From Pelargonium tetragonum (lineage: Eukaryota > Streptophyta > Magnoliopsida > Geraniales > Geraniaceae), in NCBI GenBank assembly GCA_036897445.1, contig JAYMTL010000018.1, forward strand, positions 62,001-126,000: a stretch of DNA of 64,000 nucleotides. The letters are read 5' to 3'. This document shows, one piece after another, positions 13,001 to 25,429 of this stretch. The notes under the pieces were generated by a model, which ran no database searches, was not told the origin of the DNA, and saw only the letters and a program-made list of their open reading frames with translations. Position 1 is the stretch's first letter; each line of letters opens with the position of its first letter. A program made the position numbers and the translations under genes.

Positions 13001-13639
13001 GTATTCGGGTTCTGAACAGGGCCTTCTATAGCTTCAAAAGTAGAGCAAGAATACATATGGGTTTCCGCAGTAATAAGGATAGTCATTATAAAAATTTTTT
13101 TTGGTACCTTATAGTATTAAAGTCTAAACTTTTTGCTTACACATGTGAGAGCTTACTTAGGTACACCTTGCCTTGTCTAAGATTACTTTTATACTGCAGG
13201 GGATTGATTTTTATTTAAATATCTTAGTGTACTCATTACTCTTATAACAAGGGACTTTAACTCGTACACAACAAGCTCCCTAAATTTTGAAAATCCTAAT
13301 CAGTATGTCAAATAACAAATAATGAGAACTTTTAATAAAGCACCGGTTTCCTTGAAATATACTACCGGATTAACGCGTCCTGGAAATCCCCTTCCTAAAA
13401 AAATAGCAGCTAGCAGAACTTTACATCAGAACGAAAGGCGCTTAGGCCACGGGACTCCTTTAAAACCGAATACTCTGATTCTGCATTTATGTACTTATAG
13501 GAACGTTTATAAGTAAAGCTAAATCCTAAGCATTTCATAGAGATAGACTACCGAGAGTCCTTTTTAAAGCCGTTTCTATATAAAATGAAGGGGTCCGGGA
13601 TATTTTGAAACTTTTTCTAAAAGGTTTTGAGATAACTAG

Positions 13640-13710
13640 GAGCAGATTTGAACCTAAAGATCTTCATAAACTCAAATTGTAATTTAACGCAGAATTCCGG
13701 AGTTTTACTG
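13640..13710 (-). pseudogene. tRNA-like T-arm remnant
   Basis: 13645-13654 on the minus strand is an exact GGTTCAAATC, preceded on that strand by TCTTTA as in many T arms. The downstream bases do not close the T stem. No clear D-arm box is seen at the expected distance, and the acceptor ends do not match. This is a partial remnant at best. Confidence 0.3.
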
Positions 13711-13982
13711 GAGAAATCTTTGACTGTACTTAATCACTTTAATTGGTTTCTTAGAAGCTAAAGTTCTTGATTTCGTGACTAGGAGAGTCTCTTAATTTTA
13801 TATTTAAATAAAGACTGATTTATAAAATAGAAAAGTAGACTTTTCCGTGAATCAAAGGGGGCTTCTTTTCTAAGCGCTTTTCGCTTTCCGTATGAATCAG
13901 AACTAAACGAAAACCATATGTTAGATCTCCCTTTATACACTGTTTGTACAAGGACTTGTGTAATTCAGCTAAAGCCTAACTG

Positions 13983-14045
13983 TGAACAAGACTTGAACCC
14001 AAGGGAAACCCTTTCGTATTTGCTTTGCCGAATATAAACTTGATG
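13983..14045 (-). pseudogene. tRNA-like remnant
   Basis: The minus strand has GGTTCAAGTC (13990-13999), and CGGCAAAGC resembles a D-arm 3' half. Only 24 nt separate that box from the T loop, four fewer than normal. In the T stem the closing G-C pair holds, followed mostly by G-U pairs. It is probably a decayed tRNA gene missing a few bases of the anticodon or variable region. Confidence 0.3.
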
Positions 14046-17000
14046 AAATGGTGTCAGCTAATAGAAGCGCCCAAGCGTACTGTACCCTTTTCTTAACTCT
14101 CGGGTTCAAAAAGTAACAAGCAAGTCTATCCTCAAGGTTTAGAAAGGCGGGCTAAGCGAGCAATCTTGTAAATTAACCCGGGCTAAAACCCTTAGGATTC
14201 TACCTTAATCCTTAATTAATGGTTGAAACCCCATCGAAGGTCAAACTCGAAACAAAAAATGTTAGTTTACCAATGTGTCTTACCAAGCTGTGAATGCTAG
14301 TCTATCCGTACTAATCAAACCCCTGTCAAACAAGTTAGCCAACCTAAGAGCTTCCCGAGGATTCTAAACTGACTATCAAGGTCTATAAAACCCTTTTGGT
14401 TACAGAGTTCGATAAGGACGCAAACTTAGCCTTACTTTTTGAGAAATTGCCACCTTATGGAGTGACTGCCTTTCTTGGGTTATCGGTTAAAACGAACATT
14501 CGTATTTTTTGAGTACCCGATACAAAGCTAGTGCTGAGAAAGCCCCTTTCTATTTTATAGAATCTTTTCCGTTGTCGGTTAACCAATCCCTAAGGACCTG
14601 TGTATAAACTCGCCGTTCTAATTCTTTTTTACCTTGAATGAAATAGGCGGGACCCTTAGTACTAAACTCGGGGAGCCCCTAACCTTAACCCCTATGCTTT
14701 TCTAAATTCCCCAGATTCCAGAGGTTTTTTAAGCTCATACTTCTAGGAAAATCCAGATTAGATTATCGACCTGTTTTTACTTTATATTCTTTAATCATCT
14801 CCTAATTACTTTCTTAACTTAAGTCAAAATCTGTGCCCCAGCTCACTACTCTATATTTTACAGCCCTGTCCTTGATTCGAAAAACCCTGTAAGAAAAAAA
14901 GATAGAAATAGAACCTACTAGACCCCTCTTAGAATTCTTATCACTTTAAACTGAAATCAGAGGATAGGAATAGAGTTTCTAGAACCCTTGACTTTTACCT
15001 GTCAACTCTTCTAAACTTCTTGTAAATCTCTTTTTTTAATTGACTACCCTTTAAATTTAAATAAAACAGGCCTTGTCGAAGCAAGGAAATTAGGATACTT
15101 ATAGTAAAGACCCTAGAAACGTAACTTTAGATGACTTCCAATTAATTCAGCGAACCCCTAAAACCTTTCTTTCTCGGATGACTTGATCTTTCAATCTGGT
15201 TTTTATGAACCTTATACCTTAGAAATCGCAAAAGCGAGTCCTTTTGGATACAATTTAAAATTAGAGACTAAGAAAGGAACTTAAGATTTATTTAACCACA
15301 AAGGAAATTCTGATTATCCTTTACTTAATTAAGTTGGCTAAGTCGCAAGCTTTTCAAAAATACAAAAAGGAGTCCTCTATATTGGAAAACTCTTTATATA
15401 CTTTGTACTGGTTTTGTCTCTTTAGAAGAAAAAGCGGAAGGTTTTTTTCTAAACGAAGCTTGTTTCCAAAGTTACGGGTTACATACCAAGGACTCTTTAC
15501 ATGAGAATTGTTGTCATTAAACGAAAAACTTTTTAAGGCAAGGCATAGCTCATTTCACAAAATTAGGATTTCCTACTGAGCAGCAAGTTAAAGTTACTAA
15601 AGTCTTTATCTGAAAATTAACCTACCTAAAGTTTACTTGTATAACACTTAAATGCAAAAGGGAACTTCTTTTTTGTCCTAGCAGCAAAAACTAATAAAGA
15701 GAAGAAATTTTCTCTTTCTTTAGAATTACCGCTTCGCCAAGGCTCCCAATTATATCCTATTACAAAGAAGGTAATGTAATTAAAGAAAGAATGAAAGAAT
15801 GTGATTCTTGAAACTGTTTAGTGTTAATTAATCTCTAATGTTAAAGTGTCAAGTTAGTTTGTGTTAGTGGAATTCTGATATGGGACGCAAGCTTTTGAGA
15901 GAAAGGCTGGGGATGTTAGCCTCATTGATATACTCTTAGAAAATTCTGTACCTATTTACTATTTGTTTTAAACCCCCGCTGTTAGCTTAGTAAACAAGGG
16001 ATCTCTTTGAGTTAAGTAAAAAGTTTTCTATAACAACGCGGCAAATTTACAAAAGTAAAAAATCTTACAGGACCTCTTGTTAAAACTCACGGGAAGGCCC
16101 TAAAATGAGTTTATATATAACTGGGCGTAGCTAGCTTTTCCTCTGGAAATTCTTACCATACTTGGTTACCCCGCGCTCCTTTTTTAATAGGCTATAATTT
16201 CCTTTTCGAGTAAAACTGCTTAGTCCCTTTTATACCTAAATAGGTGTAATATTTATCCCATGTGCGCTAAAAAGTTAACCCCCTCCCTTCCAGCCAGACG
16301 CACCTATTTCTTACAACAAAAGGACTGCTCTAGCTATAGCAAAAAGTTTTTTGAAAAACTAGATAACAAAGCTAAGGATACCAGGTACCTAAAAGTACAA
16401 CTCTTACCAATCTCTATTTTATCTATGTCTTGTGTGAGGATAGTTTTGGGTTCGACTCGCCCGTTAAGTACAATACAAAGAAAGTTGGTATATTAATATT
16501 AAGTGAATTACTAAGGGCTAAGAACCTAAAGAGAGGTTTGTTAGCTTTTTTTACTTATTGCCCATGAACAAGTTAATAATAAAAAAAGGGGCCTATAAAT
16601 TAGGGAACCGAATACAACAAGTCGTCGAGTCTCATTTTTGTATTAATATAGCTAGTTGCCCCCCCTCGGCTAATCTTTAAATTACAACTGCATGTACTGT
16701 AATTTGGTTTAGTTCCTATGTGAATCTACGCTGGAGGTTACTTGGTATTCCTGTTTAAAGAAAGCTTAATAATTAATAATCATGGAAGCTAACTTCACAA
16801 ATGTAAATAACGTTAAGTACTTAGCTTGAGGCTACCTTTATTTGGAAAAGAAAAATTAGGAGAGAATTTTACAGGAGCTAAATACTTCTCTTTAAAGTCT
16901 TTTTGTAAATTTATTTAACACCCAGACAGCCCCACTTTACATTACACTTAAACTTAAGGGGGTTTAATTTAAATAAGAAAATACTAAAGGAAAACCTACT

Positions 17001-17303
17001 TGAGAAAGGTCTAATAAAAAGTACTAGCGGTATAGGGCTTAATAGCCCCTAAAAGAAGAAAGCCTAAATAATAAGCCCCACTTAGTACTATGAGCCGGGT
17101 TTACTATAGCCCGTTTCTTGTCAAAGATAACAACTAGGCCCTTTTACTCTAATAAATTTAAAGTTAAGAAACCTGAGAAAACTCCTATGAATCAAATTGT
17201 TTAAGAACTACTTTTTACATCCCTTGCCCTGCAGACCTAGCGTTACTCTAGATAATGGACGCATACATATGAACCTTTAGAGCTCCTTTTGCACTCAAAT
17301 TCA

Positions 17304-17318
17304 TGGGTTTAAATCCCA
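17304..17318 (+). pseudogene. T-arm-like hairpin
   Basis: TGGG and CCCA flank a 7-nt loop TTTAAAT, giving a 4-bp stem with the size of a tRNA T arm. It lacks the TTC of a standard T loop, and no D arm or acceptor stem was found upstream. It could equally be a chance palindrome. Confidence 0.2.
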
Positions 17319-19488
17319 AACTCAAAGCAGATTAGCCTGCCTGTGGGAATTATGAGGGGTCAAGTTAGTTATTCTTAATCGGGGCCCTACCTTAAAGAAC
17401 AAAGGTGTATAACTAGGAATATCTAATGGGGACTCGCAGTTAAACTAGAAACAAGAAGGGTTATAATAATAATAATACACCAAGCTCGCGCGGAACTTCT
17501 TAATATTGAATGTGTTCGTGTAGCTTTTTTTCTGAAAAGTCTTTACTACTAATAGAGGAACTTCCTATTAAAGATAGAAAGGATATTTTACAGCATAAAT
17601 AAGGGTCCGCTTTTCTAGTATCCAGTTTAGTGGCTATAGCCGCCCTTAGAATAGATAACAAAAAACCCAGGAACTCCTTTTTCTCCTAATAAGGAAAATT
17701 TTCGTTGTTTAATTAAAGGGGATCCCTATAGTAAGATAAGATAGCTATACACTAAGTGTTATTGGGCAGGAAATCCCACAGGAGTCTAAGAAAATTTTTA
17801 ATATAAAAAGCAGAGCCTGAATAGTTCACAATATATTTACTAGAAATTGATGGTATATTATAGGTTTATTTTGCCCTCTTTATAGCAGATCGAGGTCCCT
17901 TAATTTGTCAGAGTCATTTCGATTTTATGTTCTGCTTTCGCTTAGGCAAGGTTTTTAAGCTAAAGATTAAAATTTATTTACTTATGCTTTTACTTTGGCG
18001 GATATGACTAAAGTATTGCGTGAGTCAAAAGGTATTCGCCGGGGCTGAGGGGCTTCTACCCGGGACTCTTTTCCGTTATACCGTTATAATAGGGACACCC
18101 CTTTTTAAGTTTAAGATAGTAAAAAAGGATTTCCTGCCTATTTATGGGTGTCCTACTCAAGTTATTCTACTACAAAAAATTCTCAGCAGGACTATTCTCT
18201 TTATAAGGTTTACCCTTTAGGTAAACAGGAATCTAAGTTTCTTGCAAATTCTTTAAAGAGCCCTCGATTTCTCAATTCTTTTTAATTCCTGGATATACGC
18301 CGCAGTCTCTTTTTGAAAGGGTAAGACCGAAAAGGAGAAGCTCGGCTCAGAATGACTAAAGCAAGACTCTACTCTCGTTTTTCAAACAATCCTAAATTCT
18401 TTTTATGTTAAAACTAAGTTATATGTAATAAATTCCAGAACAGTTCATCTATTTTTTCTTTCGCTTCCAATAAATTGAATTTTGACGTATTTAGAAAAAT
18501 TCCGGGTTGCTTTGAAGAAAAAATCATTCCTTTTTTTGAGTGCTAAAAAACTACGGGTATAGTGTAAATAATATAAGTACCTTTGGATAAACAAGGATAA
18601 TCTAAAATTCCCTAGACTATAAGGGAGAGATAGAAAGAATAATAAACTTAGAAGGGCGCTTACTAAGAGGTTTAACCTATAATAACAGAATATTATATAT
18701 CGTAAGGCAAAAAAAGCAAAAGTATACTTTATGAACTTCTAATGAAGAAAACAAAGCGTATTAAAACTCAAAGGTTAGAAAGTTCTCTACTATAAGTATA
18801 AGTACAGTAGTATCCTTGAACAATAGAAGCTCTGTGAACTAAGATTCTTGTGTATTTCTTTTTATTTGTATCTTGTTAACCTATATCTACACTCTACCTC
18901 TATAAAATAAAGAGAATTCTCTTTCGGAAACTAATTACCTTTGAACACCTAAATAAAAAAACTTTAATCCTAAAACTAACTAGACCCTCCTGAGTTTTTT
19001 ATTCCTTTATATCCTTGCCTTGAGAATTTTTTTCTCTTGTAAAACCTATAAACTTCACTAAAAGATATCCCTTATTTACTTCATTACTAGAACAGAATAA
19101 AGAACTTGACTTTTAGCTTCAATTATTTATTATACTCCTTAACCGCTTATAACCGGAAGTAATACAATAACACTATGAAGCTCTAACAGAAAACAACTAT
19201 GACACCCTTTAAACCCTACTCTATTTACTAAAGATTTTTTGTGCTTTACTAGACTGGAAACACTTGAAAAAGGGGGAACACAGAACACAAGTAGACAACT
19301 TCTTCATAGCACCTTCTCTACCTATCCTGGAGACTCTAAAAGTAGTACATTCATACCTTAAACTTCTTTCTTAACAGCTAAAACTTTCCTCAAGGATTTG
19401 ACTTTCTTAGCTAAACTCTTCTTGTTACGAGCTATACTTGCACTATTCTTCTTTCTATAGTATTAGTTAATTATCTAGTATAGTAATA

Positions 19489-19990
19489 GTAATTGATATA
19501 ATAGGTCTTGTTGTTCCTTAATTGTATATGTTGTAGTAGTTTAGTTGTTTAAGCTATATTCCTCAGTGTGCTATGGGTCGCTATGGAGGATACAGACCTT
19601 GGGGAAACAAGATAGTATCTGCCCTACCGACTGGAGCGTTAGTGAGGGAAGTTTATGCATAATAGTTACTTGAGTATACATACTTACTTTATAATATCCA
19701 CACCAATTGACTTAGCTTTACCTGCACCCTCTTTTTATTACTTGCTTGACCTAGATTTACTTGTTTTAGAAGCTATAGCAGCATAAGAGGAGCAGCAGAG
19801 TACTATTGGAGTAAGGAGAAGATTAAGGGCTATAATACTTATTGTCTTAGTGTTATGGGTTATAACCTGTAGCTGTACTGTACTATGGGCTCTTGTCTTA
19901 TTGTATTGTAGCTATTGTAGTAAAGTATCCAGTATATAGTTTTATAGTTCTTATTTTAGTTAAGTAATTAATAATATACAGTATAATAGA
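19489..19990 (-). repeat. Family A unit 1, first half of a diverged tandem pair
   Basis: This unit shares collinear words with unit 2. These are AATTGATA (19491), an ACCTT...ACCGAC GC-richer block (about 19580-19645), ATGCATAA (19655-19662), AATTGACTTA (19705-19714), TACCTGCACC (19719-19728), ATTGTATTGTAG (19900-19911) and AGTTCTTAT (19946-19954). The offset to unit 2 drifts between 460 and 553 bp, so many small indels have accumulated. On the minus strand a stop-free run from about 19899 to 19750 reads as a hydrophobic segment followed by a Ser/Lys-rich tail. The product is unrecognised. The minus strand is proposed as coding because the shared peptide blocks lie there; this is inference. 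Confidence 0.65.
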
Positions 19991-20510
19991 GTAATTGATA
20001 AGGTATAGGGGTTTTCTAGTTTTAGTTAGGATATTACTCATGTTCTCTTTCTCTTGGAGGGTAGAACCTTAATACAGCATGGGTAGAGTCCTTGTGACCG
20101 ACGGAAGGCTTACGAAGGAGGTTAAGGATAGTACATGCATAACACAAAATAACCATCAGCTCTTAATTGACTTACGGACTTCTTTTCTGTTTCTTCTTTC
20201 TAGTGACTTATATTGATATTTATTTACTTGTTTAGTTGTGAGGACTTTGTATCTGTATCATACCTGCACCTTGTTGTTTCTTGAGAAGGAGTAAGAGCTA
20301 TATAGGAGCTACTACTCTAGAGGGGATAAAGATTCTTGTTATTGTACTAGTTACTTTATAGATAGTAATAGGTATACACCATATAGCATAAGATAAGGGA
20401 TTGTTGTTCTTTACTATTAGTATTAGATTGTATTGTAGTGCAGCTAATGTATTCCCCATGGGGCAGCGAGGAAGTAGTATAGTATATATGTATTATTTAG
20501 TTCTTATAGT
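19991..20510 (-). repeat. Family A unit 2, second half of a diverged tandem pair
   Basis: This unit carries the same ordered words as unit 1: AATTGATA at 19993, ATGCATAA at 20135-20142, AATTGACTTA at 20165-20174, TACCTGCACC at 20261-20270, ATTGTATTGTAG at 20427-20438 and AGTTCTTAT at 20499-20507. It also contains AGCTAATGTATTCC (20442-20455), found inverted in the 3.5 kb cluster, and the palindrome CCCCATGGGG (20454-20463). A minus-strand frame with an ATG at about 20460 runs about 47 codons and ends in Val-Ala-Pro-Ile, matching the Ala-Pro block of other members. It is too short and too diverged to call a gene. Confidence 0.65.
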
Positions 20511-21129
20511 CTGGTAGATTCCGGTTTTTAGGTTTTAGAGTAGTCCCCAGAGGAGTTTGAAAGTAGAATTCTTTCTTTAGGTTTCCTGTAAATTCTAGTA
20601 AATAAACTAGGAAAACTTTACTCATCTAATTTTCGAGTTTACCTTCTTTTATCTTTTATAGAGCTCCGTAGGTTTTAGAGGTTAAAAGTAGGGAGAATTT
20701 CTTAATAAAAGTACTAAGGGAAGGCATAGCTCTGAAGAGTGGTACTAAAGACAAAGAAGCAGGTTCTAGTTCCTAAGAAAGCGGTTCACAACCTTGAGGG
20801 TTTAATTAAAGTAAAGGCCCTAAAAATTTTAGTATATTGATATTGCACATAAGATTTATCCTAACTCTACCTATAAAGAGTTTTATTCACATTTATCAGG
20901 AGAAGTCTAATTTAAGTACGGTCCCATTCTGATATACTTCTATCTAGTTTTTTTAACTTTTTTTGTACACAACCTAAGTTAGTATGTTCTTAGTTCAAAA
21001 AGCATGGCTTAGTAATTCCTGTGAATTTGAATACTTAATTTATAGTAGCACCCTTAACAGGTTAAGTTGAAACTTAAAGGGTCAACTTTTGTTAGATCAA
21101 AGAAATCGGGGTCGGGGATCCGGAGGGAG

Positions 21130-21335
21130 TAAGTAACCCTTACCTGTTTTTTTAGTACTTCTTTTAGGAGCTATAGGAACAGAAAGAGAAGGAGCCAGTT
21201 GCTTAGGAGAAGAGTTAGAGTTATAGCGCTTATACTTTTGTTATGGAGCTATTGTATTCTTGTATAGTAGATACTTGCATTTCTTATCATATTAGTTAGT
21301 AATGCTATTATAAACTCTATATAGCATAATTGTAA
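21130..21335 (-). repeat. Family A member, partial
   Basis: The plus strand has TACCTG (21141) followed by ACTTCTTTTAGGAGCT, GGAACAGAA and GGAGCCAG. The 49.6 kb member has the same series with one mismatch and an insertion of about 27 bp. ATATAGCATAA near 21310 recurs in unit 2 near 20385. Minus-strand translation gives LAPSLSVPIAP followed by a Lys/Thr-rich tail, which parallels LAPVSASVP and APKTSTRKNK at 49.7 kb. Both run in an open frame that begins just after a TAA with a Lys-Tyr-Lys block. The shared peptides are the best sign that family A derives from coding DNA. Confidence 0.6.
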
Positions 21336-22079
21336 TTAAGTAAGCTGGAAGGGTCAAATTATTCCCCTCCCCTTTTCAACGACATATCACTTGACTCGTT
21401 TCTACTATATATATAGGAATTAGTAACTTCTATATAAAGAATAGCACTCAACTCGGAAGACTTTTTTCAGAATGTGCTTCACTTTGATAAAAGCACTCAC
21501 ACATGACGAATTGTTGACTCGCTTCTCTTGGGTTTCCTTTTTTATGTATTCTATTTATTCGCAAAAGCCCCTAATTTAACTAGAACATATAAAACTTCAG
21601 TCTTTACAACCTAGAAATTTCTTAGTACTTTCATATAGGGCCTCTCTCTTGAAATGAAAATGACCCCGCTTAGTTAGCTAGGAAAATTCCAGAGCTTTCA
21701 TTGGGGTTTGCTAGTACTAGCTTTCTGTAAGCATTCTCTTCGGGTTAGAGATTCTGTTGATTGAATAGAAATATTACAGAATTTAAGGAATTCCTAAGCG
21801 TAGAAAGTTCCAGGGTTTTCCTTTCTATTTCTAGGGGCACTCTGACCAGCGGTTCCTGGGGGTTTCATTAATTAAGCTAAGCAGGGGCTTTTGGAACTGA
21901 TTAAGCTCAAGTACAAGTCCTTATTTTTATGTTATGTTTACGAGAGTTTTTTAGGTTCATGATAATTAATATCTATGTATTGAGGAATAGCGGAAGCTGA
22001 AATCATTTATATTCTTTTAATTTATAAAGAGTGACTTTCTAGTTTAGTCCTTAGTTTCTGGGATAGAATGATGAAGCAT
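21336..22079. other. Gene-free spacer
   Basis: I see no open frame above about 50 codons, no tRNA-like box and no repeat of note. The stretch separates the family A array from the G-rich eroded block that follows. Confidence 0.6.
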
Positions 22080-23270
22080 GATATTATTATTTTTATTATG
22101 GGTTGTACAAACACCTTACTTAATTAATGGTAGAAACCAGAGTTTGTAGATTATACATTTATCGGATTTACTAGGAAAGCTAGAACATTAACAGTCTAGA
22201 ACATGAATCTAACACTTTACTATTTAGGGGGACCTTTCCCTTAGATTAGAGAGGTTGATTCCGATTTATCAATGGGATAAACAGGTGCTGCAACAGAGTT
22301 GGAAATGAGTTCAAGATCTAATGTCCTTGTAAGCTAGTTTGCAGATGCTGGAGTATTAGATATTATTCCCGTATTCTTTGTAGGTGTTTTGAGGGAATAG
22401 ATAGCCCAATAAAGTAGAGTAGGTGTTGAAACCAGTATTGACGAGGAATAGCGTCTTAGATTTTTTATTCCTAGTATTTCGGATTTCCTTTTGAGAACTT
22501 ATCTGAATTGTATTCTGGGTTTTGGTGGTAAGCTGACATTGATATGATAGAAACCAGATTTTTTCTTTCTTAGATTCATTCCTTTTAATTAATGGATTTA
22601 GGTGTAGCTCTGTTGTTAGCTAGTTTACTTGTGCTAGACTAGGAGAACTAATTGATTTAGAGACTCTGAAATTCTTAAAAGGTTCCGGATAAATGAAATG
22701 AAGTAACTTAAACAATTAGGAAGTTCCTGTATAAGGGATAAGGTAGGAGCTAACGGATTTAGGAATTTTGTTTAGGAAAGAGAATGATTATAGGGTTCCT
22801 GTAAGCGGATTGCAAGGAGTATATTCCAAATTCTATTTTGTAAGTTTATCTTGATTCCGACTAGATCTAAACGGATAGTAAAGGCAATTCCTAATTGTAG
22901 CTGCTATAAGGTATTCTTGTCTAGCTAATTTGTAAGCTTGGAAGGAAGAAACCAGATTATCCTGTTGAATTGAACTAGTATCTCTGTTTCGTAAGTTTTC
23001 GTGTATAAAAGTTTTTAGATCTTTCTAGAGCTAATTCCCTGGGTATTTACTATTTTCAACTTAGGTTAGGTATTTAGCACTTGGGATTGACAGGTTTTCA
23101 AGTGAGCTTAGTCATTCTCCTCTTTATTAGCTTGGGACAGGTATTTGACTAGGATTTACCTCAGTATTGACCTCCTATTTCTTTGCCTTAGACTTTTCCC
23201 TCAGTATTATAAGGGGCTTGACATCCTATTTGCCTCCGTATTAACAAGCAAGGGACAGAGCCATTACCCT
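22080..23270. repeat. Eroded internal-repeat block, G-rich on the plus strand
   Basis: GAAACCAG occurs four times within 825 bp (22133, 22428, 22550 and 22948), three of them as AGAAACCAGA, where about 0.01 copies are expected. GGATTTAGG recurs at 22594 and 22755, and inverted CACCT blocks with similar flanks lie near 22285 and 22600. The composition is consistently G over C on the plus strand. The minus strand has several protein-like stop-free stretches, for example about 22830-23020 (over 60 codons, no ATG). I do not recognise any product. The simplest reading is a degenerate tandem array or a fossil repetitive coding region on the minus strand. Confidence 0.5.
23159..23242 (+). repeat. 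Short degenerate tandem repeat
   Basis: CCTCAGTATT occurs at 23159 and 23199 and, as CCTCCGTATT, at 23233, giving spacings of 40 and 34 bp. CCTATTT plus GCC follows the first copy and precedes the third. It forms the right-hand end of the eroded block at 22080-23270. Confidence 0.55.
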
Positions 23271-24903
23271 TAATGGTTGTATCTCTCATATGTCTCATAG
23301 CCCCTAAGTTTAAAGACACTCAAATTCAAGCTAAGCACTCGAGGCATTTCAAAGCTCCGAAATTTAGGGTTATTTTTAAACAAGAAAATCGAAATAAGAG
23401 ATTCTGTGAAACAAATTCAATGGAAAATGTGGAGTATTTTAGGAGTCTTTGGAAAGGATTACCAGTTTCTATTTGTAATGAGGGTGACTTTCAACTGCAC
23501 AAATCTCCCAAGGACAAGGAATGATAGGGAGTCTAAGATATTCATGTTCCCTTGTTTGTAGCTGTAGGATATGTAATAATTGTAATATTCCATCTCATTT
23601 CTAGCTGTAAGACTGTCAAGCTAAGGTTCTCTGATGAAGGGGGTTTGCTTTCATGTTCTATATTGTATTTAGTATTTTGACTTTTATATAACAAGGACAA
23701 CGAGCTTACTAGCTAAACAGACTTTTTCATAATTAATATAGATAGGCAAAATCAGGAGGACCCTTTTTCGATACTTAATTTGGGTTTATTTTATCCTCAA
23801 GGATTCCTTAAGAATAACATTTTTTTTGACTTAACGCGGCGAGATCCCTTTCAAGCAATGCAATATCACTAATATAAAATGCCAAGCCTTAGCCTTTACT
23901 TTCCGATGTACGTTTTAATTCTAACTATCTTCCTAATCTTCTTATAACACCTTGTTCAAGCTCCACTAAATATACCTTTCAAAGTTAGAGATCATACAAA
24001 ATTGAATAGGGCACACATTTGCTTTCCTAAACAAAAATCAAGGATAGGAACCGCTATATTATGTACTAAGCAGCCTTTATATCAGTAAACTAGATGTGCA
24101 GGATACTCATTTTGTAAGTTATTACTTTTTAAAAAGAAGTCGGTTAGAAGTACGAAAAAACAGAGCATACTATCCTTTATTTAATTAGCATTAAGAAAAC
24201 TAATTTGATATTGGGATCAGGAACTCCTCATCTTTTTTGTATTGCCGTAGTTTCTATTCAAGCAGTGCGAGTCGATCCTTTTAAAAACTAAGACCCAACT
24301 TTAGCATGAAACTTTGACAAACCATCTATACTAATATACTAAGAGGGATGGATCACTACCTTTAAGCCCATCCTCGTGAAAAGCTTTATATAGAGAAAAG
24401 TACTACTTCCTCTTAATCTCTTGAAAAGGACTACTCCTAGATGAAATTTTTATAATTGATAGTGGGTAAGATATTACTTCAAAGTCAAGGAAAACTATAT
24501 TCTTTATACAATTAACAAATTCGGTTTTTTACGAAAAAGTACAACTCTACTCTAGCGGGGCGCTTTTACAAGCAAGAGAGACCCTTTTAAGGAACCTAGA
24601 AAAACCTACCCTTGTTTTATTAAATCGTAGATAACCCTGTTTATATCATTCTCAGTGTTACCCCCATCTCGCGAGAAGGAAAGCTTTATTTTAGGAGAAG
24701 GTTGGAATCTGGAGGGTTTGACCCCTTTTTTTAACTCTAATTTTAATAAGAAAACAAAAATAGGATGATTTTGCTTTATGAGATATACTGCTACGTAAGT
24801 TACTGAACTGAAGGAATACTTTTTAGTTTCAAAATAAATGGCATTCAAGAAATAATCAAGTCATGGAAGTCAAATGGTTTTCACCTTTCCCTTGACTTTT
24901 GAC

Positions 24904-24970
24904 AGTTTGCTATAGGATTTGAACCCGCAGCGTTGGGTTGATAAAACTTTACCAACTTTATATACTTACT
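24904..24970 (-). pseudogene. tRNA-like remnant, about 67 nt
   Basis: The minus strand has an exact GGTTCAAATC (24916-24925), with two G-C pairs plus wobble pairs closing the T loop. TTGGTAAAG occupies the D-loop position (about 24947-24955). The ends AGTAAGT and GCAAACT pair at five of seven positions, counting one G-U. The gap between D box and T loop is 22 nt instead of 28, so the anticodon arm appears shortened and no anticodon can be read. Confidence 0.4.
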
Positions 24971-25429
24971 AGATTTGAGACAGTAGTATATATACAGGAT
25001 GAGCTCAATCTATTTCTATTTAAGTGATTAAAAATTCCCTTTTTAACCCCCTTTTTAAGTACGCTCTAAGTTTTTTCTATAATTTCTAAGCATATAAAAG
25101 AAATAGAAAATTGAATATTAATTTTAGTAAATGCTTTCTCTTTCTGAATCGCATTAGGAAGATAGTTTAGTTGCTTTGGAATGCAAAATATCTATGTAAT
25201 TCAAAGTATGGGATAAATAACTTTACTTCATACTAGCAACTAAAATTTCCCTTCTCCTTGGCTTGGTAAATAGTATGAATATAAATAAGGATCCAGGCAA
25301 GACTTTTATTATTCAATATATCTAACAATATATCTAATAAGAAAGGAAGAAATTTTGCTTTAGGGAATATTTATGATGGTATCTCTTTTGATGTAAACTA
25401 TTTACTAAGTTTTGTGTACAGGAAAAAGG

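Larger units (their letters stand above)
10044..19488. other. Gene-free spacer
   Basis: Apart from the tRNA-like boxes at 13645-13654, 13990-13999 and 17304-17318, I see no structure here. The plus strand at 18850-19460, just before the family A array, is visibly C-rich and G-poor, and the composition flips at about 19460. A 5-bp stem CCTTG...CAAGG at 15071-15086 is at chance level. The short frames at 13322-13516, 16260-16496 and 18020-18220 have no recognisable motif or context. Confidence 0.6.

Noticed and set aside
19560-19660. GC-richer block considered as an RNase P, rRNA or intron-core fragment
   Set aside because: None of the conserved core motifs of those RNAs was found. Its only match is the equivalent part of unit 2.
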